A stretch of 64,000 nt of DNA from Rhizorhabdus wittichii RW1 (GCA_000016765.1 CP000699.1:2728001-2792000); one strand, 5' to 3'. Shown: positions 25,172-34,031, numbered from the stretch's first letter. Numbers and translations: made by a program. The notes: a model not told the origin generated them from the sequence alone.

Positions 25172-25573
25172 TCAGAGGCGGGCGGGTGGTCCTGTCGCGG
25201 GCGGCGGCGGGGCGGCGAGGCCCCGGCCGATCGCAACGGCGGTGACGGCGAGCGCGGGCAGCGCGGTCGCGACCGGCAGCGGCGCCGCGATCGCGTCGAG
25301 GCCCGAGGGCAGGTCGAGCACCGCCGCGAAGCCGCCGAACACGCAGGGGTGATCGGCCTGGCCCTCGCCGGGCTTGCCCTTGTGGATATTGCCCTGCTCG
25401 TCGATCCACGCCTGCTGCGCGCCGGTGCCGGTGCAGAGGGTGATCGCCAGGCCGCGATCGGCGGCGGGCATCCAGCCGGCGGGGACCAGCAGGCGCATGA
25501 ACAGCGCCAGCGCGACGAGGATCAGCGCGATCCTGCCGCCCCTTCGTCCCCGATCGAGATCCGCCCCGGTCAT
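25172..25573 (-). CDS. DUF2946-family protein
   Basis: A 133-residue protein with an N-terminal hydrophobic helix (IALILVALALFMRLLVPAGWMP), then GLAITLCTGTG and HPCVFGGF, and a second hydrophobic stretch before an alanine/proline tail. This cysteine pattern is the DUF2946 layout. Members usually lie beside copper-related TonB receptors and are likely small membrane or periplasmic metal proteins. First gene of the operon that continues to 21896. Confidence 0.75.
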   Translation of the reverse strand: MTGADLDRGRRGGRIALILVALALFMRLLVPAGWMPAADRGLAITLCTGTGAQQAWIDEQGNIHKGKPGEGQADHPCVFGGFAAVLDLPSGLDAIAAPLPVATALPALAVTAVAIGRGLAAPPPPATGPPARL

Positions 25574-25661
25574 GGCGGCGCGTCTAGCCGCGAGGCCGGG
25601 CGAAGTCCATCACCCGCGTCGCGGGATTGATTCCCGCCGCGCCCGGCGCCACTCTGCCGCC

Positions 25662-25976
25662 ATGACCGGAGACGAGACCTTCGCGCTGACCGCCACCGTC
25701 TGGCTGTGGCAATCGGCCGGCAAGGAGCGGCCGATGGCCTGGCACTTCCTGACCATCGACGGGCAGACCTCGGCCGAGATCCGCTTCGCCGCGCTCGGCC
25801 GCACCGGCGGCTTCGGGTCGATCCCGGTCGAGGCGCGGATCGGGACGACCTGCTGGCGCACCTCGATCTTCCCGCACCGCGACAGCGGCGGCTATATCCT
25901 GCCGCTCAAGGCCTCGGTCCGGAAGCGCGAGGGGATCGCCGCCGGCGACGAGGTGAGCCTATCCCTCGCGCTTTGA
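25662..25976 (+). CDS. DUF1905-domain protein
   Basis: A 104-residue protein resembling the DUF1905 small beta-barrel fold: WLWQSAGKERPMAWHFLTID at the front, GRTGGFGSIPVEARIGTTCWRTSIFP in the middle and the closing AAGDEVSLSLAL. Function unknown. The ATG at 25662 is chosen because upstream codons are not conserved-looking. It is divergent from the copper operon and followed by a REP-type repeat pair. Confidence 0.85.
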   Translation: MTGDETFALTATVWLWQSAGKERPMAWHFLTIDGQTSAEIRFAALGRTGGFGSIPVEARIGTTCWRTSIFPHRDSGGYILPLKASVRKREGIAAGDEVSLSLAL

Positions 25977-25990
25977 GTCCCCCTCTCCTC

Positions 25991-26095
25991 CCGTCACCCC
26001 AGCGAAGACTGGGGTCCATGTCTCTCGTCAGCCAGATGGCATCCGAGGAGACGGCAGACATGGATGCCTGCCTCCGCAGGCATGACGATATCACC
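25991..26095. repeat. REP-like inverted pair
   Basis: Two hairpins face each other: CCCCAG...CTGGGG near 25997-26014 after GTCA, and ATGCCTG...CAGGCAT with GAC near 26066-26084. The CGTCA-palindrome ... palindrome-TGAC layout recurs at 27715, 29884, 32768 and 35797. Confidence 0.6.
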
Positions 26096-26109
26096 TTGAG
26101 GGCGGACTG

Positions 26110-26763
26110 ATGCTCGTCCTCTCCGGCATCCTGATCATCGTCGCGGGCTTCGTGCTGCGCTTCAACCCGCTGCTCGTCGTGCTCGTCTCGGCGCTGGCGA
26201 CGGGGCTCGCCGCCGGAATCGGCCCGCTCGACCTGCTCGCCGCCTTCGGCAAGGCGTTCAACGACAGCCGCTATGTGACCGTGATCTACATGGTGCTGCC
26301 GGTGATCGGCCTACTCGAGCGCCACGGCCTGCAGGAGCGCGCCCGCACCCTGATCGCGGGCCTGCGCGGCTTCACCGTCGGCCGGCTGCTGCTCGGCTAT
26401 CTGCTGTTCCGCCAGGTCACCGCCGCGCTCGGCCTCGTCTCGGTCGCCGGGCATGCCCAGACGGTGCGCCCGCTGGTCGCCCCGATGGCCGAGGCCGCCG
26501 CCCAGCAGCAGAGTGGCGAGGAGGAGCGCGACGAGGAGGCCGCCGCGATGGCCGCCGCGACCGACAATATCGGCCTGTTCTTCGGCGAGGACATCTTCAT
26601 CGCGATCGGGTCGATCCTGCTGATGAAGGGCGTGCTCGAAGGCTATGGCATCGTCATCGAGCCGTTCCACCTGTCGGTCTGGGCGATCCCGACCGCGATC
26701 GCCGCCTTCGTCATCCACGGCGTCCGGCTGATGCTGTTCGACCGGCGGAAACGGCGTCCATGA
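26110..26763 (+). CDS. DUF969-family membrane protein
   Basis: A 217-residue membrane protein with at least five hydrophobic helices. The conserved stretch SRYVTVIYMVLPVIGLLERHGLQERA is typical of DUF969. The stop overlaps the following DUF979 gene by four bases (ATGA), and both are followed by a DUF2891 gene. In other bacteria the same trio travels with pyrrolidone-carboxylate or peptide metabolism genes, so a two-part transporter is suspected but unproven. An alanine/glutamate-rich loop sits near residues 130-150. Confidence 0.87.
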   Translation: MLVLSGILIIVAGFVLRFNPLLVVLVSALATGLAAGIGPLDLLAAFGKAFNDSRYVTVIYMVLPVIGLLERHGLQERARTLIAGLRGFTVGRLLLGYLLFRQVTAALGLVSVAGHAQTVRPLVAPMAEAAAQQQSGEEERDEEAAAMAAATDNIGLFFGEDIFIAIGSILLMKGVLEGYGIVIEPFHLSVWAIPTAIAAFVIHGVRLMLFDRRKRRP

Positions 26764-27701
26764 TCGGCCTGAATCTCGTCTATCCCTTCGCGGGGCTGAT
26801 CTTCCTGGCCTTCGCCGGGTCGGCGCTGCGCGACCGCAGCCATGGCAGGCGGATCGGCAACGCGCTGTTCTACGCGCTGATCGCGCTCAGCCTGCTCGCC
26901 GGGGACCGGCTCGGCGACCTCGGCAACGGCGTGCTGGTGCTGGGCCTGGTCGCGATCGCCGGCTTCGGGCTGATGGGGCGCGGCGACGCCGCCACCACCT
27001 CGCCCGCCGAGCGCGCGGCGGAGGCGGCGGCGCGGCGCAACCGGCTGTTCCTGCCCGCGCTGGCGATCCCGGCGACGGCGCTCGCGGGCACGCTGGCGTT
27101 CAAGCAGATGCCGGCGCTGGTCGATCCGAAGCAGGCGACGCTGGTCGCGCTGACGCTGGGCGTCACGATCGCGCTGGCGATCGGCTATGCCTGGCTGCGG
27201 CCGCGCGCGATGACGCCGTTCGACGAGGGCCGGCGGCTGATGGACGGGGTCGGCTGGGCGGCGGCGCTGCCGCAGATGCTCGCCAGCCTCGGCGCGGTGT
27301 TCGCGCTGGCCGGGGTCGGCGACGTGGTCGGCGGGCTGATGGGGCGGCTGATCCCCGAGGGCAGCCTGTTCGGCGCGGTGCTCGCCTATGCGATCGGCAT
27401 GGCGCTGTTCACCATCGTCATGGGCAACGCCTTCGCCGCCTTCCCGGTGATGATCGCGGCGGTCGGCATCCCGGTGCTGATCCACGGCGCCGGCGGCAAC
27501 CCGGCGATCGTCGCGGCGATCGGCATGCTCGCCGGCTTCTGCGGCACGCTGATGACGCCGATGGCCGCCAACTTCAACCTCGTCCCCGCCGCGCTGCTCG
27601 ACCTCAGGGACCGCCACGGCGTGATCCGCGCGCAGATCCCGACCGCGCTGCCGCTGCTGGCGGTCAACATCGGGCTGCTCTACTGGCTGGCGTTCCGGTG
27701 A
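26760..27701 (+). CDS. DUF979-family membrane protein
   Basis: A 313-residue membrane protein with about nine hydrophobic segments (for example YPFAGLIFLAFAGSAL and AVLAYAIGMALFTIVMGNAF). The conserved motif near the end is GFCGTLMTPMAANFNLVPAALL. Its ATG overlaps the DUF969 stop. The pair probably forms one carrier complex in the inner membrane; the cargo is unknown. Confidence 0.87.
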   Translation: MIGLNLVYPFAGLIFLAFAGSALRDRSHGRRIGNALFYALIALSLLAGDRLGDLGNGVLVLGLVAIAGFGLMGRGDAATTSPAERAAEAAARRNRLFLPALAIPATALAGTLAFKQMPALVDPKQATLVALTLGVTIALAIGYAWLRPRAMTPFDEGRRLMDGVGWAAALPQMLASLGAVFALAGVGDVVGGLMGRLIPEGSLFGAVLAYAIGMALFTIVMGNAFAAFPVMIAAVGIPVLIHGAGGNPAIVAAIGMLAGFCGTLMTPMAANFNLVPAALLDLRDRHGVIRAQIPTALPLLAVNIGLLYWLAFR

Positions 27702-27714
27702 CCCTGCCGCCCCA

Positions 27715-27798
27715 CCGTCACCCCGGCGGAGGCCGGGGTCTCAGGAGAGGCGCGCCGCACTTCATCTCCCGAGATTCCGGCCTCCGCCGGAATGACCT
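27715..27798. repeat. REP-like inverted pair
   Basis: CGTCACCCCGGCGGAGGCCGGGGTC at the left and a matching GATTCCGGCCTCCGCCGGAATGAC at the right form opposed palindromes in the 114-bp gap before the DUF2891 gene. Confidence 0.7.
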
Positions 27799-27815
27799 GT
27801 GGGGTTAGGAAGACG

Positions 27816-28811
27816 ATGGACACCACCACCCTCACCCCCGATCTCGCCGCGCGCTTCGCGGCGCTCACGCTCGGCCATCTCGACCGCGAATGGCCGTTCA
27901 AGCTCGACCATGTGATGGCGGGGCCCGAGGACGTGCTGCCGCCGTCGGTGCTTCACCCCATCTTCCACGGCAGCTTCGACTGGCACAGCTGCGTCCATGG
28001 CTGGTGGCAGGTGATGCGGCTGCTGCGCCGTTTCCCCGATCTGCCGCAGGCCGCCGCGATCCGCGCCCGCGCCGACGCGATGCTGATGCCCGACAAGGTG
28101 GCGGGCGAGCTGGCCTATCTCGATCGCCCCGCCTCGGCCGGGTTCGAGCGGCCCTATGGCTGGGCGTGGCTGCTCGCGCTCCACGACGAGCTGGGCCGCC
28201 ACGAGGACCGGCGCTGGCGGCAGGCGCTCGATCCGCTCGCCCGCGCCTTCGCCGACCGGTTCAAGGCCTATCTGCCCCGGCTCACCTATCCGATCCGGGT
28301 CGGCGCGCATCCCAACAGCAGCTTCGCGCTGCTCCATGCCCATCGCTGGGCGACCGCGCACGATCCCGAGCTCGCCGCGCTGGTCGCGGCCCGTGCCACG
28401 GGCTGGTTCGGCGCCGATCGCGGCTGCCAGGCGTGGGAGCCGGGCGGCGACGAGTTCCTCTCGCCCGCGCTGACCGAGGCGCATCTGATGTGCGCGCTGC
28501 TCGCCCCCGCCGATTTCCGCCGCTGGTTCGACGCCTTCCTGCCCGAGGTACCCTCGACGCTGCTGACCCCGGCCGTCGTCTCCGACCGGACCGACGGCAA
28601 GATCGCCCATCTCGACGGGCTCAACCTGAGCCGCGCCTGGAGCTGGCGCGCGATCGCCGCCGGCCTGCCCGCCGATCATCCGGTCGGCCCGATCGCGCGC
28701 GACGCCGCCGAGCGCCACCTCGCCGCCGCGCTGCCGCACCTCGCCGACCATTATATGGGCGAGCACTGGCTGGCGAGCTTCGCCCTGCTCGCGCTCGACG
28801 ACGAGGACTAG
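27816..28811 (+). CDS. DUF2891-family protein
   Basis: A 331-residue cytoplasmic protein that looks like an all-helical glycosidase-type (alpha/alpha toroid) fold; family motifs are HPIFHGSFDWHSCVHGWW, RVGAHPNSSFAL, and WEPGGDEFLSPALTEA. No enzyme activity is established for DUF2891. ATG 27816 follows GGGTTAGGAAG. It is the third gene after DUF969 and DUF979, a recurring combination, so it probably works on the transported compound. Confidence 0.88.
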   Translation: MDTTTLTPDLAARFAALTLGHLDREWPFKLDHVMAGPEDVLPPSVLHPIFHGSFDWHSCVHGWWQVMRLLRRFPDLPQAAAIRARADAMLMPDKVAGELAYLDRPASAGFERPYGWAWLLALHDELGRHEDRRWRQALDPLARAFADRFKAYLPRLTYPIRVGAHPNSSFALLHAHRWATAHDPELAALVAARATGWFGADRGCQAWEPGGDEFLSPALTEAHLMCALLAPADFRRWFDAFLPEVPSTLLTPAVVSDRTDGKIAHLDGLNLSRAWSWRAIAAGLPADHPVGPIARDAAERHLAAALPHLADHYMGEHWLASFALLALDDED

Positions 28812-28839
28812 AGCATGCGTTTAGTTTGACGCACCCCGG

Positions 28840-28945
28840 TCCGTTCATCCTGAGGAGGGACTGAACGAAGGTGAAGGCCCCTCTCGAAGGACCTTCGAGA
28901 CGCCATTTCGACTTCGCTCAATGGCTCCTCAGGATGAGCGGTTCA
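28840..28945. repeat. Second intergenic repeat type with long inverted ends
   Basis: TTCATCCTGAGG at 28844-28855 is inverted as CCTCAGGATGAGCGG at 28927-28941, with an inner GAAGGACCTTCG hairpin. The sequence differs from the CGTCA-type repeats and appears once here; similar elements are widespread in sphingomonad intergenic DNA. Confidence 0.6.
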
Positions 28946-28963
28946 GATAAACCGCACGATGTC

Positions 28964-29830
28964 CTAGCCTAGGAATTCCCGGGCAAGCGCGATGAACGCG
29001 TCGCGCCGGTCGTGATGGACCCAATGGCCGGCGCCCTCGAACAGCTCGACCCGGGCGTCGCGGAAATGGCTCGCGCGCCCGTCGACGGCCGGGTTCGACG
29101 CCCAGCTCTCCGCGCCATAGACGAGCAGCACCGGACAGGCGATCGCCGCCCACATCCGCTCCTTGGTCGCCTGGGCGAGGTCGACCGGCGAGGTCGGCCC
29201 CAGCGCCGGATCATGCTTGGGGCGGACCGTCCCATCGGGATCGGCATGCGCGGCGTGGATTGCGAGATGGTCGAGCGTGGCGTCGTCGAGCCGAGGATCG
29301 GCCGCGCGCAGCCGGGCGGCCAGCGCGGCGCGGTCGGCGAAGGCGCGCGGCGTCCGCGCGGTCGTCTCGGCGCGGCGCGCGATCCAGACGCGCAGCGTCT
29401 CGAGCGGGTCGGCGGCGGCGCGGCGGGCGGCGGCCTCGGGCGAATCGCCCAGTCCCTCGATGCTGATCAGCCGGGTCGCGCGATCGGGATAGAGGCCGAG
29501 GAAGCGGGTGACGATGTTGCCGCCCAGCGAATGGCCGATCATCGGGCAGGGCGGCAGGTCGAGCGCCGCGACGATGCCGGCGAAATCGTCGAGATAGTCG
29601 ATCATCTCATAGGCGCCGTCGTTCGACCACTGGCTGTCGCCATGGCCGCGCAGGTCGGGCGCGATCACGCGATAGTCGGCGGCGAAGGCGTTCGCCACCC
29701 AATCCCAGTTGCGCGCATGGTCGCGCCCGCCATGCTGGAGGATCAGCGGCGGCGCGTCCGGGTCGCCCCATTCGACGATGTTGAGCTGCAGGCGCCGGAC
29801 GGCGAGCATGTGGGTGCGGGGCTCGATCAT
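28964..29830 (-). CDS. Alpha/beta-fold hydrolase
   Basis: A 288-residue hydrolase. The oxyanion region is LILQHGGRDHARNWDW, the nucleophile elbow is MIGHSLGGNIV (Ser), and the final His is in GAGHWVHHDRRDAF; the acid is probably the Asp or Glu near LLVYGAESWAS. It resembles epoxide hydrolase or haloalkane-type esterases but the substrate is not evident. I start at 29830 (MIEPRTH), with MLAVRR at 29809 as an alternative. Confidence 0.85.
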   Translation of the reverse strand: MIEPRTHMLAVRRLQLNIVEWGDPDAPPLILQHGGRDHARNWDWVANAFAADYRVIAPDLRGHGDSQWSNDGAYEMIDYLDDFAGIVAALDLPPCPMIGHSLGGNIVTRFLGLYPDRATRLISIEGLGDSPEAAARRAAADPLETLRVWIARRAETTARTPRAFADRAALAARLRAADPRLDDATLDHLAIHAAHADPDGTVRPKHDPALGPTSPVDLAQATKERMWAAIACPVLLVYGAESWASNPAVDGRASHFRDARVELFEGAGHWVHHDRRDAFIALAREFLG

Positions 29831-29883
29831 GGGCGGGGGAGTAGAGGAGCGGCCGGGCCGATACAATCGCTCCCTCTCACGCG

Positions 29884-30022
29884 TCATCCCGGCCCCTCGG
29901 CTGCCTGCAAGGCAGGCGCTCGGGATAAACTTCAGCCAAAGGCTGAAGGCCGGGATCTCGGGGGGCTCCTGCCTCGACCTTCTCTCCCCTCTCCCGAGAT
30001 TCCGGCCTCCGCCGGAATGACG
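29884..30022. repeat. REP-like inverted pair
   Basis: CGTCATCCCGGCC at the left and GAGATTCCGGCCTCCGCCGGAATGACG at the right, with an inner CTGCCTGCAAGGCAG and TTCAGCCAAAGGCTGAA hairpin between. It lies in the divergent gap between the hydrolase and the BASS-type carrier. Confidence 0.65.
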
Positions 30023-30083
30023 GGAACGGAAGGGGAGCCCCACTCCGCTTGACGGCGGCCGCGCGCGCCGACATTCCCCGGCG

Positions 30084-31079
30084 ATGCGCCTGATCGCCCG
30101 CCTCCTGAAGGGGCTCGACCCCTTCCTCATCCTCCTCACCCTGACGATCGTGGTGGCGTCGCTGCTGCCCGCGCGGGGCGTGGCGGTCGGCCTGTTCGAG
30201 GGGCTGACCGACGCCGCGATCGTGCTGCTGTTCTTCCTTCACGGCGCCAAGCTGTCGCGGCAGGCGGTGCTCGCCGGGATCGGCAACTGGCGGCTCCACC
30301 TGCTCGTCCTCGCCTCGTCCTTCCTGCTCTTCCCGCTGCTCGGCTGGACGCTGGCCTGGGGCGCCCGCGGGCTGACCACGCCCGAGATATTGTCGGGCAT
30401 GCTCTATCTGTCGCTGCTCCCCTCGACGGTGCAATCGTCGATCGCCTTCACCGCGATGGCGGGCGGCAACGTTCCCGCCGCGGTGTGCAGCGCGTCGCTG
30501 TCGAACATCACCGGCATCGTCCTGACCCCGCTGATGGTCGGGCTGCTGATCGAGGTGCAGGGCAGCGCGCCGGGCGTCTCGCTCGACGCGATCGAGGCGA
30601 TCATGCTCCAGCTGCTGCTGCCCTTCGTCGCGGGCCACCTGCTGCGCCCGTGGATCGGCGGCTTCCTGGACCGGCACAGGAAGCTGCTCATGCCGGTCGA
30701 CCGATCGTCGATCCTGCTGGTGGTCTACACCGCCTTCTCGGCCGCCGTCGTCAACGGCATCTGGCAGCGGACCGAAGCGGCCGACCTGCTGATCATCCTC
30801 GGCCTCAGCGCGGTGCTGCTGGCCGTCGTCATGACGGTCAACCTGTTCGTCGCGCGCCGCCTGCGCCTGCCGCGCGGCGACGAGATCGTCCTGCTGTTCT
30901 GCGGTTCGAAGAAGAGCCTGGTGTCGGGCGTGCCGATGGCGGGCGCGATCTTCGCCTCGGCGCAGGTCGGCGTGATCATCCTGCCGCTGATGATCTTCCA
31001 CCAGCTCCAGCTGTTCGTCTGCGCGCTGGTCGCCGCCCGCTACGCGCGCACTGCCGCCGACGTCCCGGTCGACGCCTGA
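30084..31079 (+). CDS. Bile acid:sodium symporter-family (BASS/SBF-like) transporter
   Basis: A 331-residue inner-membrane protein with nine to ten helices. Family marks are LFFLHGAKLSRQAV, SLLPSTVQSSIAFTAMAGGNVPAAVCSAS and LFCGSKKSLVSGVPMA, as in the PF13593 SBF-like group. These move small organic anions with sodium. The ATG at 30084 is the first in a GC-rich leader. The adenine deaminase gene follows after 65 bp, so co-transcription is possible but the cargo is unknown. Confidence 0.9.
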   Translation: MRLIARLLKGLDPFLILLTLTIVVASLLPARGVAVGLFEGLTDAAIVLLFFLHGAKLSRQAVLAGIGNWRLHLLVLASSFLLFPLLGWTLAWGARGLTTPEILSGMLYLSLLPSTVQSSIAFTAMAGGNVPAAVCSASLSNITGIVLTPLMVGLLIEVQGSAPGVSLDAIEAIMLQLLLPFVAGHLLRPWIGGFLDRHRKLLMPVDRSSILLVVYTAFSAAVVNGIWQRTEAADLLIILGLSAVLLAVVMTVNLFVARRLRLPRGDEIVLLFCGSKKSLVSGVPMAGAIFASAQVGVIILPLMIFHQLQLFVCALVAARYARTAADVPVDA

Positions 31080-31144
31080 CGCCGGCTTCATCGCCATTGC
31101 CACGCATCGATCCCCTGTTAGGATCGCGGCGGAAGGATGGGGCC

Positions 31145-32164
31145 ATGACCGATCTCGCGCATTTCGTATCGGGCCTGCCCAAGGCCGAGCTCCACCTCCA
31201 CATCGAGGGCAGCCTCGAGCCCGAGCAGATGTTCGAGCTGGCCCGGCGCAACCGCATCGCCATCCCCTTCGCCTCGGTCGAGGAGCTGCGCGGCGCCTAT
31301 TCGTTCAGCCGGCTGCAGGACTTCCTCGACATCTATTACCAGGGCGCCGACGTGCTCCGCACCGAGGAGGATTTCCGCGACCTCGCCCTCGCCTATTTCC
31401 GCCGCGCCGCCGCCGACAGCGTCGTCCATGCCGAGATATTCTTCGACCCGCAGACCCATACCGACCGGGGCATCCCCTTCCAGGTCGTCGCCGACGGCTT
31501 GCTCGCGGGGATGCAGGAGGCCGAGCGCGACCTGGACGTGACCAGCCGGCTGATCCTCTGCTTCCTGCGCCATCTCGACGAGGACGCCGCCTTCGAGACG
31601 CTCGCCGCCGCCGAGCCCTGGCTCGACCGGATCGCGGCGGTGGGCCTCGATTCGTCGGAGGTCGGCCATCCGCCGTCCAAGTTCCGCCGGGTGTTCGACC
31701 GCGCCGGGGAGATGGGGCTGCTGCGCGTCGCCCATGCCGGGGAGGAAGGGCCGCCCGCCTATGTCCACGAGGCGCTCGACCTGCTCCACATCGACCGGCT
31801 CGACCATGGCAACCGCGCGCTGGAGGACCGGGCGCTGACCACCCGGCTGGCGCGGTCGGGGATGACGCTGACGGTCTGTCCGCTGTCGAACCTGAAGCTG
31901 TGCGTGGTCGAGGACATCGACGCGCATCCGATCGAGCGGATGCTGCGGCTCGGCCTGCGCGCGACGGTCAATTCGGACGACCCCGCCTATTTCGGCGGCT
32001 ATGTGAACGACAATTACCGGGCGCTGATCCCGGCCGGCCGGCTCGACGCGCACGACTTCGCGACGCTGGCGCGCAACAGTTTCCTCGGGTCCTTCCTCGA
32101 CGACGTCGCGGTGACCCGGCATATCGACGCGCTCGACGCCTATGTCGCGGCCGCCCTCGCCTGA
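31145..32164 (+). CDS. Adenine deaminase (adenosine deaminase superfamily)
   Basis: A 339-residue metal-dependent deaminase. Zinc ligands are HLHIEGS near the N-terminus, HAGEE and NSDDPAYF. The substrate loop reads GLDSSEVGHPPSKF instead of the GDE-type loop of adenosine deaminases, which points to the Aah1-like adenine deaminases that make hypoxanthine. ATG 31145 follows GAAGGATGG. The phosphoribosyltransferase gene follows at 18 bp, a logical salvage pair that would turn hypoxanthine into IMP. Confidence 0.87.
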   Translation: MTDLAHFVSGLPKAELHLHIEGSLEPEQMFELARRNRIAIPFASVEELRGAYSFSRLQDFLDIYYQGADVLRTEEDFRDLALAYFRRAAADSVVHAEIFFDPQTHTDRGIPFQVVADGLLAGMQEAERDLDVTSRLILCFLRHLDEDAAFETLAAAEPWLDRIAAVGLDSSEVGHPPSKFRRVFDRAGEMGLLRVAHAGEEGPPAYVHEALDLLHIDRLDHGNRALEDRALTTRLARSGMTLTVCPLSNLKLCVVEDIDAHPIERMLRLGLRATVNSDDPAYFGGYVNDNYRALIPAGRLDAHDFATLARNSFLGSFLDDVAVTRHIDALDAYVAAALA

Positions 32165-32181
32165 TCCCAAGGAACCCGTTC

Positions 32182-32694
32182 ATGCCGACCCTGACCCCCG
32201 TCGACCAGCCCGAGTTCCTGACCGCCGTCCATTATGTAGCGGCGCGCATCCGCGAGAGCGGCTGGCGGCCCGACGTCATCATCGGCATCGGCCGCGGCGG
32301 CCTGATCCCGGCGGTGTATCTGAGCCATGCGACCAGCATCCCGATGCTGTCGGTCGACCACAGCTCGCACCTGCCCGACTTCTCGGCCGGGCTGCTCGCC
32401 ACGCTGGCGGGGATGAGCGTGGCGCAGCGCCTGCTGTTCGTCGACGACATCAACGACAGCGGGACGACGATCACCCATATCAAGGCGGCGCTGCGCGACG
32501 CGGGCGGCGCGATCGACAATGTCCGCTTCGCCACGCTGATCGACAATGTCGTCTCGGCCGAGCGGGTCGACTATCGCTTCCGCACGATCGACCGGACCGC
32601 CAACAAGGACTGGTTCGTCTTCCCCTGGGAACAGGTCTCGCCGGTCGACAAGGTGATCGAGGATTCGGCGGTGGTGCCCGAACGGCTGGCCTGA
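32182..32694 (+). CDS. Purine-type phosphoribosyltransferase
   Basis: A 170-residue type I phosphoribosyltransferase. The PRPP loop reads LLFVDDINDSGTT and the flexible-loop and base-binding region is IIGIGRGGLIPAVYLSH, closest to xanthine/hypoxanthine (Gpt-like) enzymes. The ATG at 32182 follows CAAGGAA. Its position right after adenine deaminase suggests salvage of hypoxanthine to IMP using PRPP. Confidence 0.88.
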   Translation: MPTLTPVDQPEFLTAVHYVAARIRESGWRPDVIIGIGRGGLIPAVYLSHATSIPMLSVDHSSHLPDFSAGLLATLAGMSVAQRLLFVDDINDSGTTITHIKAALRDAGGAIDNVRFATLIDNVVSAERVDYRFRTIDRTANKDWFVFPWEQVSPVDKVIEDSAVVPERLA

Positions 32695-32767
32695 CGACAG
32701 CCATGGCCGGTTCGTGTCGAGCGGTTTAGACGGGTTCCAAGTCAGATAAAGCCATGTCCTCGCCCCT

Positions 32768-32858
32768 GTCGTCATTCCCGCGAAAGCGGGAAGCCATGGA
32801 CGGCGGCCCGCAAGAGACGACATGCCCCGTGACCGTGGATTCCCGCTTTCGCGGGAAT
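32768..32858. repeat. REP-like inverted pair, right arm interrupted by an IS110 element
   Basis: CGTCATTCCCGCGAAAGCGGGAA opens on the left; the facing arm TTCCCGCTTTCGCGGGAAT ends at 32858 where TGACG would be expected. The missing TGACGG is found at 34032-34037, directly after the transposase stop, so the palindrome was split by the insertion. Confidence 0.75.
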
Positions 32859-32879
32859 TGTCTCTCGGGAAAATGATTT

Positions 32880-33074
32880 AAGAGTGGGTGGCTGGCGAGA
32901 CGAGCTGCGGGGTGGCCACCCCGCAGCTCGTGGCGGCAAGGCGCCCGTGCGGGAATAGGTCGAAACGACCGACGTCATCCAGGGCTCTTGTCGCCCCAGC
33001 TTCGCATCGCTTGCTGACTTGAATGGGCCGCCTTTCGGCACGCCCGCAGACAATTCGAAGCATGGGACCCCAAG
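32880..33074 (+). ncRNA. Putative IS110 bridge RNA region
   Basis: The noncoding left end is about 195 nt before the transposase start, the size and place of bridge RNAs described for IS110-group elements such as IS621. It contains a perfect 30-bp palindrome at 32901-32930 (arm CGAGCTGCGGGGTGG). Specific target- and donor-binding loops have not been resolved by eye. Confidence 0.4.
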
Positions 33075-34031
33075 ATGATACGATATGCCGACGAAATCCA
33101 GACAGCTCTTGGCCTCGACGTATCCCAGGACAGCGTGACCCTGTTCGACAGCGTAACCGGCCAGACCCTCACCATAGCCAACGAGACCCAGGCCCTCACG
33201 GCCGCGCTCGATCCGCTGCGCAACCGCGATCTGGCCGTATGCGAAGCGACCGGAGGCCATGAGGACAAGCTCCTCGCCGTCCTCTGCGGCCTCGCCATCC
33301 CCGTTCACCGCGGTGATGCCGCCAAGATCAAGGCCTATATCCGCTCCTTCGGCAAACGCGCCAAGACCGACCCCATCGATGCCCGCTGGCTCAGCCGCTA
33401 CGCCATCGACCGCAGTCCCGGCCTGATGCGCTGGCAACCTCCCGAGCCTTGCCAGGCCCAGATCAGCCTCCTCGTCTCACGACGCCTCGATCTCGTCGCC
33501 ATGAAGCGCCAGGAAACCAATCGCCTCAAGGCCCCTCGTGGGCATCTCGTCGCCGACGACATCCGCGACCATATCGCCGATCTCGAACACCGTATCCGCA
33601 CCATCGAGGTTCAGATCGAGGAGCTCATCAACCAACACCGCGACCTCACCTCCCGCGCTCGCGCCTTGCGATCCATCCCAGGCGTCGCCGCCGTCCTCGC
33701 TCCTCTCCTGATCGCAACCATGCCCGAACTCGGCTCTCTCAACCGCCGGCAGGCCGCAAGCCTCGCTGGTTGCGCCCCTCATCCCAGAGACAGCGGAAAA
33801 CTCCAGGCCCGCCGACACAGCTCAGGCGGACGAAGGCAGATCAGGCCCGCCCTCTTCATCGCCGCCCTCGCCGCCGCTCGCGGCAAAAATCCTCTCGCAG
33901 ACTTCTACAACGCACTCGTCCGCGCTGGAAAACCCAAACGCCTCGCTCTCGCCGCCCTCATGCGCAAAATTATCTGCATCGCCAATGCTCGCATCCGCGA
34001 CGCTGCCAATCTCCAGCCTCAACTGACTTGA
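33075..34031 (+). CDS. IS110-family transposase (DEDD recombinase)
   Basis: A 318-residue recombinase. The N-terminal RuvC-like domain shows GLDVSQDSV (first acid), CEATGGHED and the TDPIDARWLSRY pair of Asp; the C-terminal Tnp_20 domain has SIPGVAAVLAPLLIATMPELG with the later SGGRRQIRPALFIAALAA segment. The expected serine nucleophile lies in that C-terminal part. The gene appears complete, and its stop codon touches the rebuilt target sequence. Confidence 0.92.
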   Translation: MIRYADEIQTALGLDVSQDSVTLFDSVTGQTLTIANETQALTAALDPLRNRDLAVCEATGGHEDKLLAVLCGLAIPVHRGDAAKIKAYIRSFGKRAKTDPIDARWLSRYAIDRSPGLMRWQPPEPCQAQISLLVSRRLDLVAMKRQETNRLKAPRGHLVADDIRDHIADLEHRIRTIEVQIEELINQHRDLTSRARALRSIPGVAAVLAPLLIATMPELGSLNRRQAASLAGCAPHPRDSGKLQARRHSSGGRRQIRPALFIAALAAARGKNPLADFYNALVRAGKPKRLALAALMRKIICIANARIRDAANLQPQLT

